From Crossaster papposus (taxonomy: Eukaryota > Echinodermata > Asteroidea > Velatida > Solasteridae): 64,000 nucleotides of DNA. The stretch is from NCBI GenBank assembly GCA_037893245.1, contig JBAIAA010000750.1, positions 248,001-312,000 on the forward strand, given 5' to 3'. The notes under the pieces are model-generated. The model made no database searches and was not told the DNA's origin. It saw only the letters and a list, made by a program, of their open reading frames with translations. Made by a program: the position numbers and the translations under genes. This document shows, piece by piece, positions 56,119 to 64,000 of the stretch (positions are counted from its first letter, which is position 1; each line of letters begins with the position of its first letter).

Positions 56119-58668
56119 AGTCCGTGGGCCAGAGGGGGCTACCGTGCACCCCCCCTATGATCCTACTTCTTGGGTGTCATCTTGTTCATTGGGATCCATA
56201 ATATCAGAAAAAAGATGTTCCCAAGAAAAAAAACTCATTTGGACACTGTTTATTTGCTCCTTATTTGAAGATATGTAAAAATTTCAGTTTTTCGTGTTTT
56301 GAACACTTTCTTAGGGTTCGTGAATTATGTGCTTACATTTTACTCTGTTTCTCAGCAGATATAACTCTAATCTCCACCAAATTAATACACAATCTTCATA
56401 AATCATACAACAATGGGTAGACAAAATTATTTTAATATGTTTTATTGTCTTCTATTATTAATGACGTCATAAATTTGCATATAATTAAATATGCAAATTT
56501 TCATCTCAAAATCTGTCAAAATCACCTGGAAGTTGTATTTTGTCTGCTATAATCATGAAATAAGTTTGCTAACCCCCTAATTTCGTGTAAAATTATTCAT
56601 TGATATGTTATCTGATGTTTCCTGCAAAAAAATAGTATCAGTCAACTCGTAATTAACCCCCTCCCCCGCATTACGGTTACTACATTCTGTATATTTAATG
56701 CACATTCAATCAAAGTTCCTGTTTATAAGAACAAAAGCTCGACAAGCAGTATTTTAATGACTGTTAGGGCTAGCCTGTTAACATCAAATTAAATCAAATC
56801 AAATTCCAGTTCTCCTGAGAATACACATAACATATGCACACTATTTGAAATGCAATGTACTTTCTTTTCCCTTTATGATATCATGAAGGGAAGTACTCTG
56901 TACATCTTTGTTATTGTGAAGTAAAATGATATCTAAAATGACGGTGATCTTCTTTCACTGTCCGTAGGATGATTTCTATCCCTATTATGTTTATAAATTC
57001 AATACAGTATATTACCGCATACAATATGGTTTTTTGATAGTTATAAACATGTATCAGTCTGAAAGGGGGGCTCAGACCAAGCCAACTTATTCAACTGTTG
57101 GTCATTAATCGCATTATATGCTATAACACAGGGTTGATGATTATACAAACGAATGAACGAACGTATACGGGGTGCAGTTTCATGAATTTCAACTGACATG
57201 ACACACTGAGCAAAACCAATCAGTGAATGAATCTGATTATAATCATGGTATATAACAAAGACTGATATTTAAATGTTTAACAACACCTTAAATGCACTAC
57301 GTTTCTATATTTCTATTCATACTTTTTCAGAAACACAGGTACATTTTTTCACTAGCACAAAATATTATGTAACTGCAACAGTGACAGAATGTTTTCCTCA
57401 AGTCCTTCATCCAAGGATAAACACATAAATGGCTTATCAAACTCAAATTTAAGGATGACATAATGAGTATTGTTGAAACTTTGCATTCTTTGAAAATACA
57501 TTTTAACGATGTGACCACTTTGGTGTCGACAATCTTTCTAGTTAATCTTATGCAGTTATCTGTTTATCGTACATAATGTACATTTATTATTTCAAGACGG
57601 AAGAATCAAGGGAAAGAAAATTAGATATCACAAGAAATCATTACTGAAATTCCTTATACAGCATTGAGTGTCCTTCAGTTATAAGTGATGAACCAGATTT
57701 ATATTGCTAATATTTACTTAAAATTTGATGGTTTGTCATTTTCTATGGGGCATGTTATTAACATTAATTATCACAAAAGCAAAACATGTCATACTGTACT
57801 ACTGAAACAAATAATGAAGCCTTTTCAGACTTCATCTTCGCTATCTGCGTCTTGGTCCGAGTCATAGTACTGGACATCATGATCTGAATCGTAGTCGTCA
57901 TCACTTGAGTCATCGTCTCCCATACAGTCAAGAACATCTACCAACCTTGGGGGCAGAATGTCTCTCGTTGACCATAGTGGTTCTAATTTGTCTAAATTCT
58001 TTGTCCAACCATGACCATCTGTTGGTGGTGGAACGATGGGTTTAGGCTCATGAGCCCTCTTCCATATCGCCACCTGGTAGTTCACTCTCCTGATGTGTTG
58101 TTGAAGACTGTCCTTGCATGGAGGAAATAAAGACAAGTCTACGTGGACCACAGCCTGAGAAAGCATGTAGTCCAAGGAGTGCTGTGCAATATTCAGGGGA
58201 GGACTGCTTGGCAAAATGAGTGACATCAATGAGCCGCTGCTTGTTTCCTCTCCCTGTGTGGAAGAGTGATGTCTGGAGTGAGATGCGCGTAATGAAGCAA
58301 TATGAAAAATATATCGGTGTCTGGGCTTTTGATCTGCACATGATCATAGCCTTGCTCCTTATCGTATTGGCAGTAGAGGATCACGCGTGAATCTGTTACT
58401 TCTTGGGTTGAGTTGAAAGATGGAATCTCAGAACGCAGTGTCTCTCTCCCATTCTGAGAAGTGAGCAGTTGGGCTTCTCCTTTGATGAATATCATCTTTT
58501 TCCCATACAGCCTCTTAGCCATGTCATGCTCACTCCAGACATCCAGAATAACTTGAATAAGTTGTTTCTTATTCTCATCATTCGTTAGGAACTGCTTCCA
58601 GTCAGGTGGTCTTTTGGTTTTGCCTCCTGTAATTATCCTCTTCTCTGTACACCCACGCCGTGTCCGTC
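56119..58668 (-). mobile_element. Left arm of a 5.7-kb inverted duplication
   Basis: Starts AGTCCGTGGGCCAGAGGGGG and is the near-perfect reverse complement of 59048-61782 over its whole length, apart from two large gaps. Shared landmarks include GGTAGCCCCCTCTGG, TGTTCCCAAG, AACCCCCTAATTTCGTG, CATTACGGTTACTAC and GCTATCTGCGTC. No duplication of target bases was recognised at the outer ends. Confidence 0.9.
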
Positions 58669-59035
58669 CGTTCACTTGACTTCACAGAGTCTGGCTTGTA
58701 CATGTCTGTGCTGAAGATGACATCGCATTTGGATGACACTACATTGTGAATTTTGATGCAAATATCGTGGAAGTTTGCAGGCATCTCTTTTAGGTAGTAG
58801 AAAACAGCATTACCATCTTCCACTACCAAGGTCTTGTCAGTGGGTGGAGGTTGCGAGTTCTCTACATCCTTCAGAAGATACAGTGTAGGCCCTTAGCTTT
58901 ATCTGTCTTAGCAAAGAAGTTGTCTGATGTTCCAATTGAGTAGGGAACAGGATCAAAGAATATTTCATGATTTCTCGTAGATCAAGTTGTGTGCATTTGA
59001 AGAGTCTAAAGATATTCCCTGGCCCTCAACCGCAG
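57825..59035 (-). pseudogene. PIN/XPG-like nuclease family gene, left copy (minus strand), broken
   Basis: N-terminal pieces at 59035-58860 (RLFKCTQLDLREIMKYSL and IGTSDNFFAKTDKAKG in different frames) are followed by LVVEDGNAVFYYLKEMPANF, then PPDWKQFLTNDENKKQLIQV, DSRVILYCQYDKEQGYDHVQ and IKSPDTDIFFILLHY. It ends in the acidic tail DDDYDSDHDVQYYDSDQDAD. The order (Asp-rich strand, SPDTD, then GCD helix-hairpin) matches the FEN1/XPG-type PIN fold by family knowledge. This copy has a 4-bp duplication (GGAC, near 58664), a 5-bp deletion near 58265 and a 248-bp deletion at about 58155 that removes everything after SGC, including the hairpin. It cannot make a full protein. Confidence 0.75.
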
Positions 59036-59047
59036 AAGCCCTTGCCG
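58669..59047. other. Spacer of the inverted duplication
   Basis: Single-copy 379-bp centre between the two arms. It carries the N-terminal segment of the left, minus-strand gene, which therefore has no counterpart on the right. Confidence 0.8.
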
Positions 59048-61782
59048 GACACGGCGTGGGTGTGCAGAGAAGAGGATGATTACAGGAGGCAAAACCAAAA
59101 GACCACCTGACTGGAAGCAGTTCCTAACGAATGATGAGAATAAGAAACAACTTATTCAAGTTATTCTGGATGTCTGGAGTGAGCATGACATGGCTAATGT
59201 GCAGATCAAAAGCCCAGACACCGATATATTTTTCATATTGCTTCATTACGCGCATCTCACTCCAGACATCACATTACTCTTCCACACAGAGAGAGGAAGC
59301 AAGCAGCGGCTCATTGATGTCACTCATTTTGCCAAGCAGTCCTCCCCTGAATATTGCACAGCACTCCTTGGACTACATGCTTTCTCAGGCTGTGACTCCA
59401 CAAGCGCCTTTAAAGGAATTGGCAAAGTCAAGCCTATCAAACTGTTGCAGCAACGCAACAAATTTGTCAAACCTCTTGCAGGACTTGGTGATTCGTGGAC
59501 TGTACCAGAGGAGTTGATGTCCAACCTGGAGGAATTTACATGTGCCCTGTATGGGAAACCAAGGTTTACTGATGTAGATGAGGCTAGATTTGCTCTGATG
59601 AAGAAAAAGTGTAAAAGTGATGGAGAGAAAATCAGCAAGTCGGTCCACGTAGACTTGTCTTTATTTCCTCCATGCAAGGACAGTCTTCAACAACACATCA
59701 GGAGAGTGAACTACCAGGTGGCGATATGGAAGAGGGCTCATGAGCCTAAACCCATCGTTCCACCACCTACAGATGGTCATGGTTGGACAAAGAATTTAGA
59801 CAAATTAGAACCACTATGGTCAACGAGAGACATTCTGCCCCCAAGGTTGGTAGATGTTCTTGACTGTATGGGAGACGATGACTCAAGTGATGACGACTAC
59901 GATTCAGATCATGATGTCCAGTACTATGACTCGGACAAAGACGCAGATAGCGAAGATGAAGTCTGAAAAGGCTTCATTATTTGTTTCAGTAGTACAGTAT
60001 GACATGTTTTGCTTTTGTGATAATTAATGTTAATAACATGCCCCATAGAAAATGACAAACCATCAAATTTTAAGTAAATATTAGCAATATAAATCTGGTT
60101 CAACACAGAAAGATCACGTGCTGTTAGTTTTGTCACGTGTAGGTGTTTACTTCCTTACACCTTTACTCCATTCATGTAAACAAGAGTTGATTAAAAATAT
60201 ATATATGTTCTATCACTTATAACTGAAGGACACTCAATGCTGTATAAGGAATTTCAGTAATGATTTCTTGTGATATCTAATTTTCTTTCCCTTGATTCTT
60301 CCGTCTTGAAATAATAAATGTACATTATGTACGATAAACAGATAACTGCATAATATTAACTAGAAAGATTGTCGACACCAAAGTGGTCACATCGTTAAAA
60401 TGTATTTTCAAAGAATGCAAAGTTTCAACAATACTCATTATGTCATCCTTAAATTTGAGTTTGATAAGCCATTTATGTGTTTATCCTTGAATGAAGGACT
60501 TGAGGAAAACATTCTGTCACTGTTGCAGTTACATAATATTTTGTGCTAGTGAAAAAATGTACCTGTGTTTCTGAAAAAGTATGAATAGAAATATAGAAAC
60601 GTAGTGCATTTAAGGTGTTGTTAAACATTTAAATATCAGTCTTTGTTATATACCATGATTATAATCAGATTCATTCACTGATTGGTTTTGCTCAGTGTGT
60701 CATGTCAGTTGAAATTCATGAAACTGCACCCCGTATACGTTCATTCATTCGTTTGTATAATCATCAACCCTGTGTTATAGCATATAATGCGATTAATGAC
60801 CAACAGTTGAATAAGTTGGCTTGGTCTGAGCCCCCCTTTCAGACTGATACATGTTTATAACTATCAAAAAGCCATATTGTATGCGGTAATATACTGTATT
60901 GAATTTATAAACATAATAGGAATAGAAATCATCCTACGGACAGTGAAAGAAGATCACTGTCATTTTATATATCATTTTACTTCACAATAACAAAGATGTA
61001 CAGAGTACTTCCCTTCATGATATCATAAAGGGAAAAGAAAGTACATTGCATTTCAAATAGTGTGCATATGTTATGTGTATTCTCAGGAGAACTGGAATTT
61101 GATTTGATTTAGTTTAATGTTAACAGGCTAGCCCTAACAGTCATTAAAATACTGCTTGTCGAGCTTTTGTTCTTATAAACAGAAACTGTGATTGAATGTG
61201 CATTAAATATACAGAATGTAGTAACCGTAATGCGGGGGAGGGGGTTAATTACGAGTTGACTGATACTATTTTTTTTGCAGGAAACATCAGATAACATATC
61301 AATGAATAATTTTACACGAAATTAGGGGGTTAGCAAACTTATTTCATGATTATAGCAGACAAAATACAACTTCCAGGTGATTTTGACAGATTTTGAGATG
61401 AAAATGTGCATATTTAATTATATGCAAATTTATGATGTCATTAATAATAGAAGACAATAAAACATATTAAAATAATTTTGTCTACCCATTGTTGTATGAT
61501 TTATGAAGATTGTGTATTGATTTGGTGGAGATTAGAGTTATATCTGCTGAGAAACAGGGTAAAATGTAAGCACATAATTCACGAACCCTAAGAAAGTGTT
61601 CAAAACACGAAAAACTGAAATTTTTACATATCTTCAAATAAGGAGCAAAAAAACAGTGTCCAAATGAGTTTTTTTCTTGGGAACATCTTTTTTCTGATAT
61701 TATGGATCCCAATGAACAAGATGACACCCAAGAAGTAGGATCATAGGGGGGGTGCACGGTAGCCCCCTCTGGCCCACGGACT
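59048..61782 (+). mobile_element. Right arm of the 5.7-kb inverted duplication
   Basis: Reverse complement of 56119-58668 with few substitutions. It ends CCCCCTCTGGCCCACGGACT. Relative to the left arm it keeps a 248-bp segment (59394-59641) and lacks a 174-bp segment (left 58341-58515). Confidence 0.9.
59076..59966 (+). CDS. PIN/XPG-like nuclease family protein, right copy, 296 codons, internally deleted and 5' truncated
   Basis: An open frame runs without a stop from ITGGKTKRPPDWKQFLTN through IKSPDTDIFFILLHYAH (residues about 45-60), LHAFSGCDSTSAFKGIGK (about 105-122), WTVPEELMSNLEEFTCALYG, and HVDLSLFPPCKDSLQQHIRR to the acidic tail DDDSSDDDYDSDHDVQYYDS. GCDSTSAFKGIGK lines up with the GCDY..IRGIG hairpin of FEN1/XPG nucleases, and SPDTD with a metal-binding acidic strand; both are inference from pattern. 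Compared with the left copy it lacks 58 codons (174 bp, in frame) between EHDMA and VQIKSPD, and it lacks the N-terminus. The ATG at 59076 is simply the first in the conserved region and may not be a natural start. It belongs to a multicopy family of uncertain function in invertebrates and fish. Confidence 0.6.
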   Translation: MITGGKTKRPPDWKQFLTNDENKKQLIQVILDVWSEHDMANVQIKSPDTDIFFILLHYAHLTPDITLLFHTERGSKQRLIDVTHFAKQSSPEYCTALLGLHAFSGCDSTSAFKGIGKVKPIKLLQQRNKFVKPLAGLGDSWTVPEELMSNLEEFTCALYGKPRFTDVDEARFALMKKKCKSDGEKISKSVHVDLSLFPPCKDSLQQHIRRVNYQVAIWKRAHEPKPIVPPPTDGHGWTKNLDKLEPLWSTRDILPPRLVDVLDCMGDDDSSDDDYDSDHDVQYYDSDKDADSEDEV

Positions 61783-61879
61783 ATAACAAAAACCAATATC
61801 ATTCTGATTCACCTCAGACTCAAGTACTAAAATACAAACTGTATCAAAATGACATAATTTGTCCTTATATTCACTAGAT

Positions 61880-62122
61880 TTACATGTTCCGCTGTGGTAA
61901 CATGATCAGTTTATTGCAAAGCGTGCACATCGACTTCCCTGGTATATCTACCTTTTTGGCGAACTCGCCGAGATTGCACTTTACTTTATTGGCAATACCA
62001 CTTTTACCAGGCAGTTTAATATCCACATCGGCCTCTAACCAAGACCACTTCCGTTTTTCTTTGACACCTTTATCCGACTCCCGTATGAAGTATTCTTCAT
62101 TTCTATCCAAAAATCTCGGCAT
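61880..62122 (-). CDS. First-exon-like fragment of a BED-like zinc-finger protein (KWSWLE type)
   Basis: From an ATG at 62122 in an A-rich context the minus strand reads MPRFLDRNEEYFIRESDKGV, then KEKRKWSWLEADVDIKLPG and GKSMCTLCNKLI, after which a GT (CATGTTACC) could be a splice donor. The Lys-Trp-x-Trp-Leu-Glu core followed by CxLC is the same layout as at 3067-3177 and is typical of multicopy BED-like/hAT-derived proteins. Downstream exons were not found, and the frame ends about 12 codons later. The dispersed repeat at 62258-62555 lies just upstream and may be part of the same unit. Confidence 0.5.
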   Translation of the reverse strand: MPRFLDRNEEYFIRESDKGVKEKRKWSWLEADVDIKLPGKSGIANKVKCNLGEFAKKVDIPGKSMCTLCNKLIMLPQRNM

Positions 62123-62257
62123 TTTGAAGTCGGATGCCTCCGATATTTCACGATAATTTTACTATAACTGTTTTTCTTTCACGTACACAAATAAGCGTTA
62201 ACACGATGGCTGCTCAATCAGCAACAGCATTTCCAAACGCTGTATATTTGTAGGGGA

Positions 62258-62555
62258 TCGTCACAATATCGCATGAGGTTTACTTTGCCGATACATGTAT
62301 CACTGCAGTATCATACACATGGAGCGATCGCACCCAGAGAGGGTTTTTCTTAATTGCTCAATTGCGACACCCCCTAGTCTTTTTTCTAGTCGTTTTGAAT
62401 GCTCCGCACTGTGTAGTTCGGATGGTGAATTGCATGAAGCCGGAACGTAGACGAAAAAAACGTTTAGAAAACGTCCACAGGACAGCTTTTTATTGCTATT
62501 GTACATGTCATGCAGCGCTGCTGAGTGCTAAATCATCATTATGTACATGTACGTT
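62258..62555 (+). repeat. Dispersed 300-350 bp repeat, copy 2
   Basis: Direct-orientation match to 26958-27310, with a few short gaps. It adjoins the zinc-finger start at 62122 on the opposite strand. Confidence 0.75.
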
Positions 62556-63164
62556 AACCGCAGGCTGTGTGCTGATCGTTGCGTGAAATCGCGTGCGCAT
62601 TTAAAAGTGCCGATCTCGGGGCATTGCAGCAATGATATTTCCACAATTTCTCTTTAAAAAAAAAATCACCCTAAACCAACTCTACCCCCCCCCCCCCCCC
62701 CCCAATTTTAAACCGGATTCACATTGAACTCGGAGAGGACATATTTTGGCCTCCAAAAAGCGGGAAACCGCGGAACGGCGGGGAATTCTCATGCCTGATA
62801 TTGGTTACTAAAAAGAGACAAGGCGGTTCTCGAACCATGATTTTCGCGATATCTCTATTTTACAACTTGACCTCAATGACCTTTTTCACTCAGCACGTGA
62901 CCCCCACATGGCTGTTTCCATATTGCATCTATGACCCAAGTTTGATTGCAATTGGACTTCAAGTTTTCAAATGAGACAAGTTATACAATCATATATTAGG
63001 GCCGTTTGTTTTAGCCTTAACAATCCAGATAACGATCAGTATGATCCTGTGTAAGCGTGAATGTCAGACTCTATAAAATGTGGATATTAGATAAAATGTG
63101 CATGTTTAACCAATTCGCGCCGGATTATTTCAAGTTACCGAGACCACTGGCAGGATTACAAGAA
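62556..63164. other. No gene; C run and a diverged TGACCTTTGACC-type repeat
   Basis: A C18 run lies at 62686-62703. At 62865-62960 TGACCTCAATGACC, CATCTATGACCCAAG and TTGCAATTGGACTTCAAG recall the repeat at 5443-5735. Confidence 0.5.
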
Positions 63165-63378
63165 CAAGAACAAAAAGAACAACTGCCCAACGCCGGTTGA
63201 AAACGAACGCCATTTTCCTTGCTCTTTTCTCAGCATCCATGATTGTAGAACTTCAGACAGGTCGATTAAACTATACTATAAAAAAAACTATACTATTTAC
63301 TATAAAATACAACCAACTCCCCCAAATCCACCCATTCCTGATAATTCAAGCAGTTACCAATGGTGTATTATACCTTTA
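63165..63378 (-). mobile_element. Partial relative of the AGGTAGTATACACCATT element
   Basis: CAACGCCGGTTGAAAACGAA, TTCAGACAGGTCGATTAAAC, CCTGATAATTCAAGCAGTTA and CCAATGGTGTATTATACCTT parallel the right half of 49662-50038. The other end is missing, and a 20-bp ACTATA duplication is inserted. Confidence 0.65.
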
Positions 63379-63532
63379 AGTGTGGATAATGGGGAGAGTG
63401 ACCGGTCACATAGTACGAAAAATAGGAGAAAAATAGGAGCCAGATAGAAAAAGTAGAAAAAGTAGGAATACTAAAAATATTTCAACTGGATTAACAGGGG
63501 TGACATTAGACAGACATGTTAGTCACGGTTAC

Positions 63533-63689
63533 ATTGTACAAGTTGGTCTGGTTACTGTATGTACCGGCTGGGAAGGTACTCCAATCTAGACCGGTGCCAT
63601 TGGTGCAGAAGTAACCAGCAGGGCAGTCAGTGATGCCTGGCTGTAGGTCTGGGTTCCCGACTGTTTCATTCTCTGGCAGGCAGTAGAAA
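63533..63689 (-). CDS. Internal exon of a secreted or membrane cysteine-rich protein (ephrin-receptor-like/GCC2-GCC3 repeat)
   Basis: A 157-bp exon on the minus strand is bounded by an acceptor (TCGTACAACAG, exon from 63689) and a donor (AAT-GTAACC, exon end 63533). It encodes FYCLPENETVGNPDLQPG, ITDCPAGYFCTNGTGLDW and STFPAGTYSNQTNLYN. The CPAGYFC...FPAGTYSNQ layout is that of the Ephrin_rec_like (GCC2/GCC3) cysteine-rich repeat of extracellular multidomain proteins. Two NxT/S sequons (NET, NGT) and NQT fit an extracellular, glycosylated chain. The usual Cys before PAGTY is Phe here. Only one exon lies in the window; the rest of the gene must lie beyond the edge or be absent. This is the most host-like coding piece in the window. 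Confidence 0.65.
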
Positions 63690-64000
63690 CTGTTGTACGA
63701 CAATATCAGAAAAATGAAAGAAAAACAATTTAAATGATGATTTGGATAGAAACCAAAATTGAAAAAATAATGGAACAGTTCTTTGTCATACTTCTAAAAG
63801 GTCCTTCTTGAAAAATTAAAACAAAAAAAAAGTTAAATAAGAATCTAATAAGCAGAAATTGTTTTAGATTAAATGTCCACAAAACACGCAAAAGATTGTA
63901 AAACAGGACAAGTAAGGTTTGGTTGAGCATAGCAACAGCTCTGTTCTAATCATTTTTTTTTTTTGAAGATTTCCACACATACGAAACTATTGCATAAACA
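63690..64000. other. AT-rich intron-like sequence at the right edge
   Basis: T- and A-rich sequence immediately 5' of the cysteine-rich exon (minus strand), fitting an intron. No exon was found before the edge. Confidence 0.45.

Overview
This window is eukaryotic nuclear DNA that is rich in transposable elements and poor in genes. Evidence for that: splice-junction-like exon edges, poly-pyrimidine acceptors, non-LTR and BEL/Pao reverse transcriptase remains, PIF/Harbinger transposase, tRNA-derived SINE heads, many inverted-repeat elements, long poly-G/poly-C runs and ACATGT-type microsatellites. The recurring TAGGCCTA-like words, the HECT (G2E3-like) and PIN/XPG-like multicopy families and the general style fit a marine deuterostome invertebrate. 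An echinoderm is my best guess and a hemichordate or lancelet is possible; this is inference from style, not a database result.

Layout. 0-0.62 kb: a minus-strand coding start with a TATA box, running off the left edge. 0.9-9.1 kb: mixed short repeats, including two MITEs with clear target-site duplications (7416-8096, TAA; 8476-8789, 8-bp GTACCATG) and a SINE-like tRNA head. 10.19-15.67 kb: a 5.5-kb fold-back element flanked by CAAAAA on both sides, with arms made of a GACCGATCGGTC satellite and a core of 1.64-kb direct tandem copies. 16.3-22.2 kb: fold-back MITEs, degenerate AGCGTAGTGAG-type arrays and a decayed minus-strand LINE. 22.4-31 kb: SINE heads, a 211-bp near-perfect palindrome and a 41-bp minisatellite. 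31.92-40.51 kb: a PIF/Harbinger transposon whose transposase intron has been invaded by a TTAA-flanked fold-back element, itself carrying a TAA-flanked MITE and a tRNA-like head; a 51-bp minisatellite lies in the same transposon. 44.28-47.07 kb: a HECT E3-ligase-like gene, frameshifted and split by a GC-rich TAA-flanked MITE. 49.5-50.75 kb: a degenerate repeat array with two insertions. 50.75-53.0 kb: a decayed BEL/Pao pol. 53.6-54.7 kb: the 3' end of a plus-strand LINE. 56.12-61.78 kb: a large inverted duplication whose two arms each carry a copy of a PIN/XPG-like nuclease family gene with different, non-overlapping internal deletions. 61.9-63.7 kb: a short BED-like zinc-finger coding start and, at the edge, one convincing exon of a secreted cysteine-rich (ephrin-receptor-like/GCC2-GCC3) protein.

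Most long open frames here are by-products of tandem repeats with no stop codon. The only host-type coding pieces I trust are the cysteine-rich exon at the right edge and, as a broken copy, the HECT gene. The best candidates for something not yet described are the satellite-armed fold-back element with its 6-bp target duplication, and the head-to-head PIN-like gene pair with complementary deletions.
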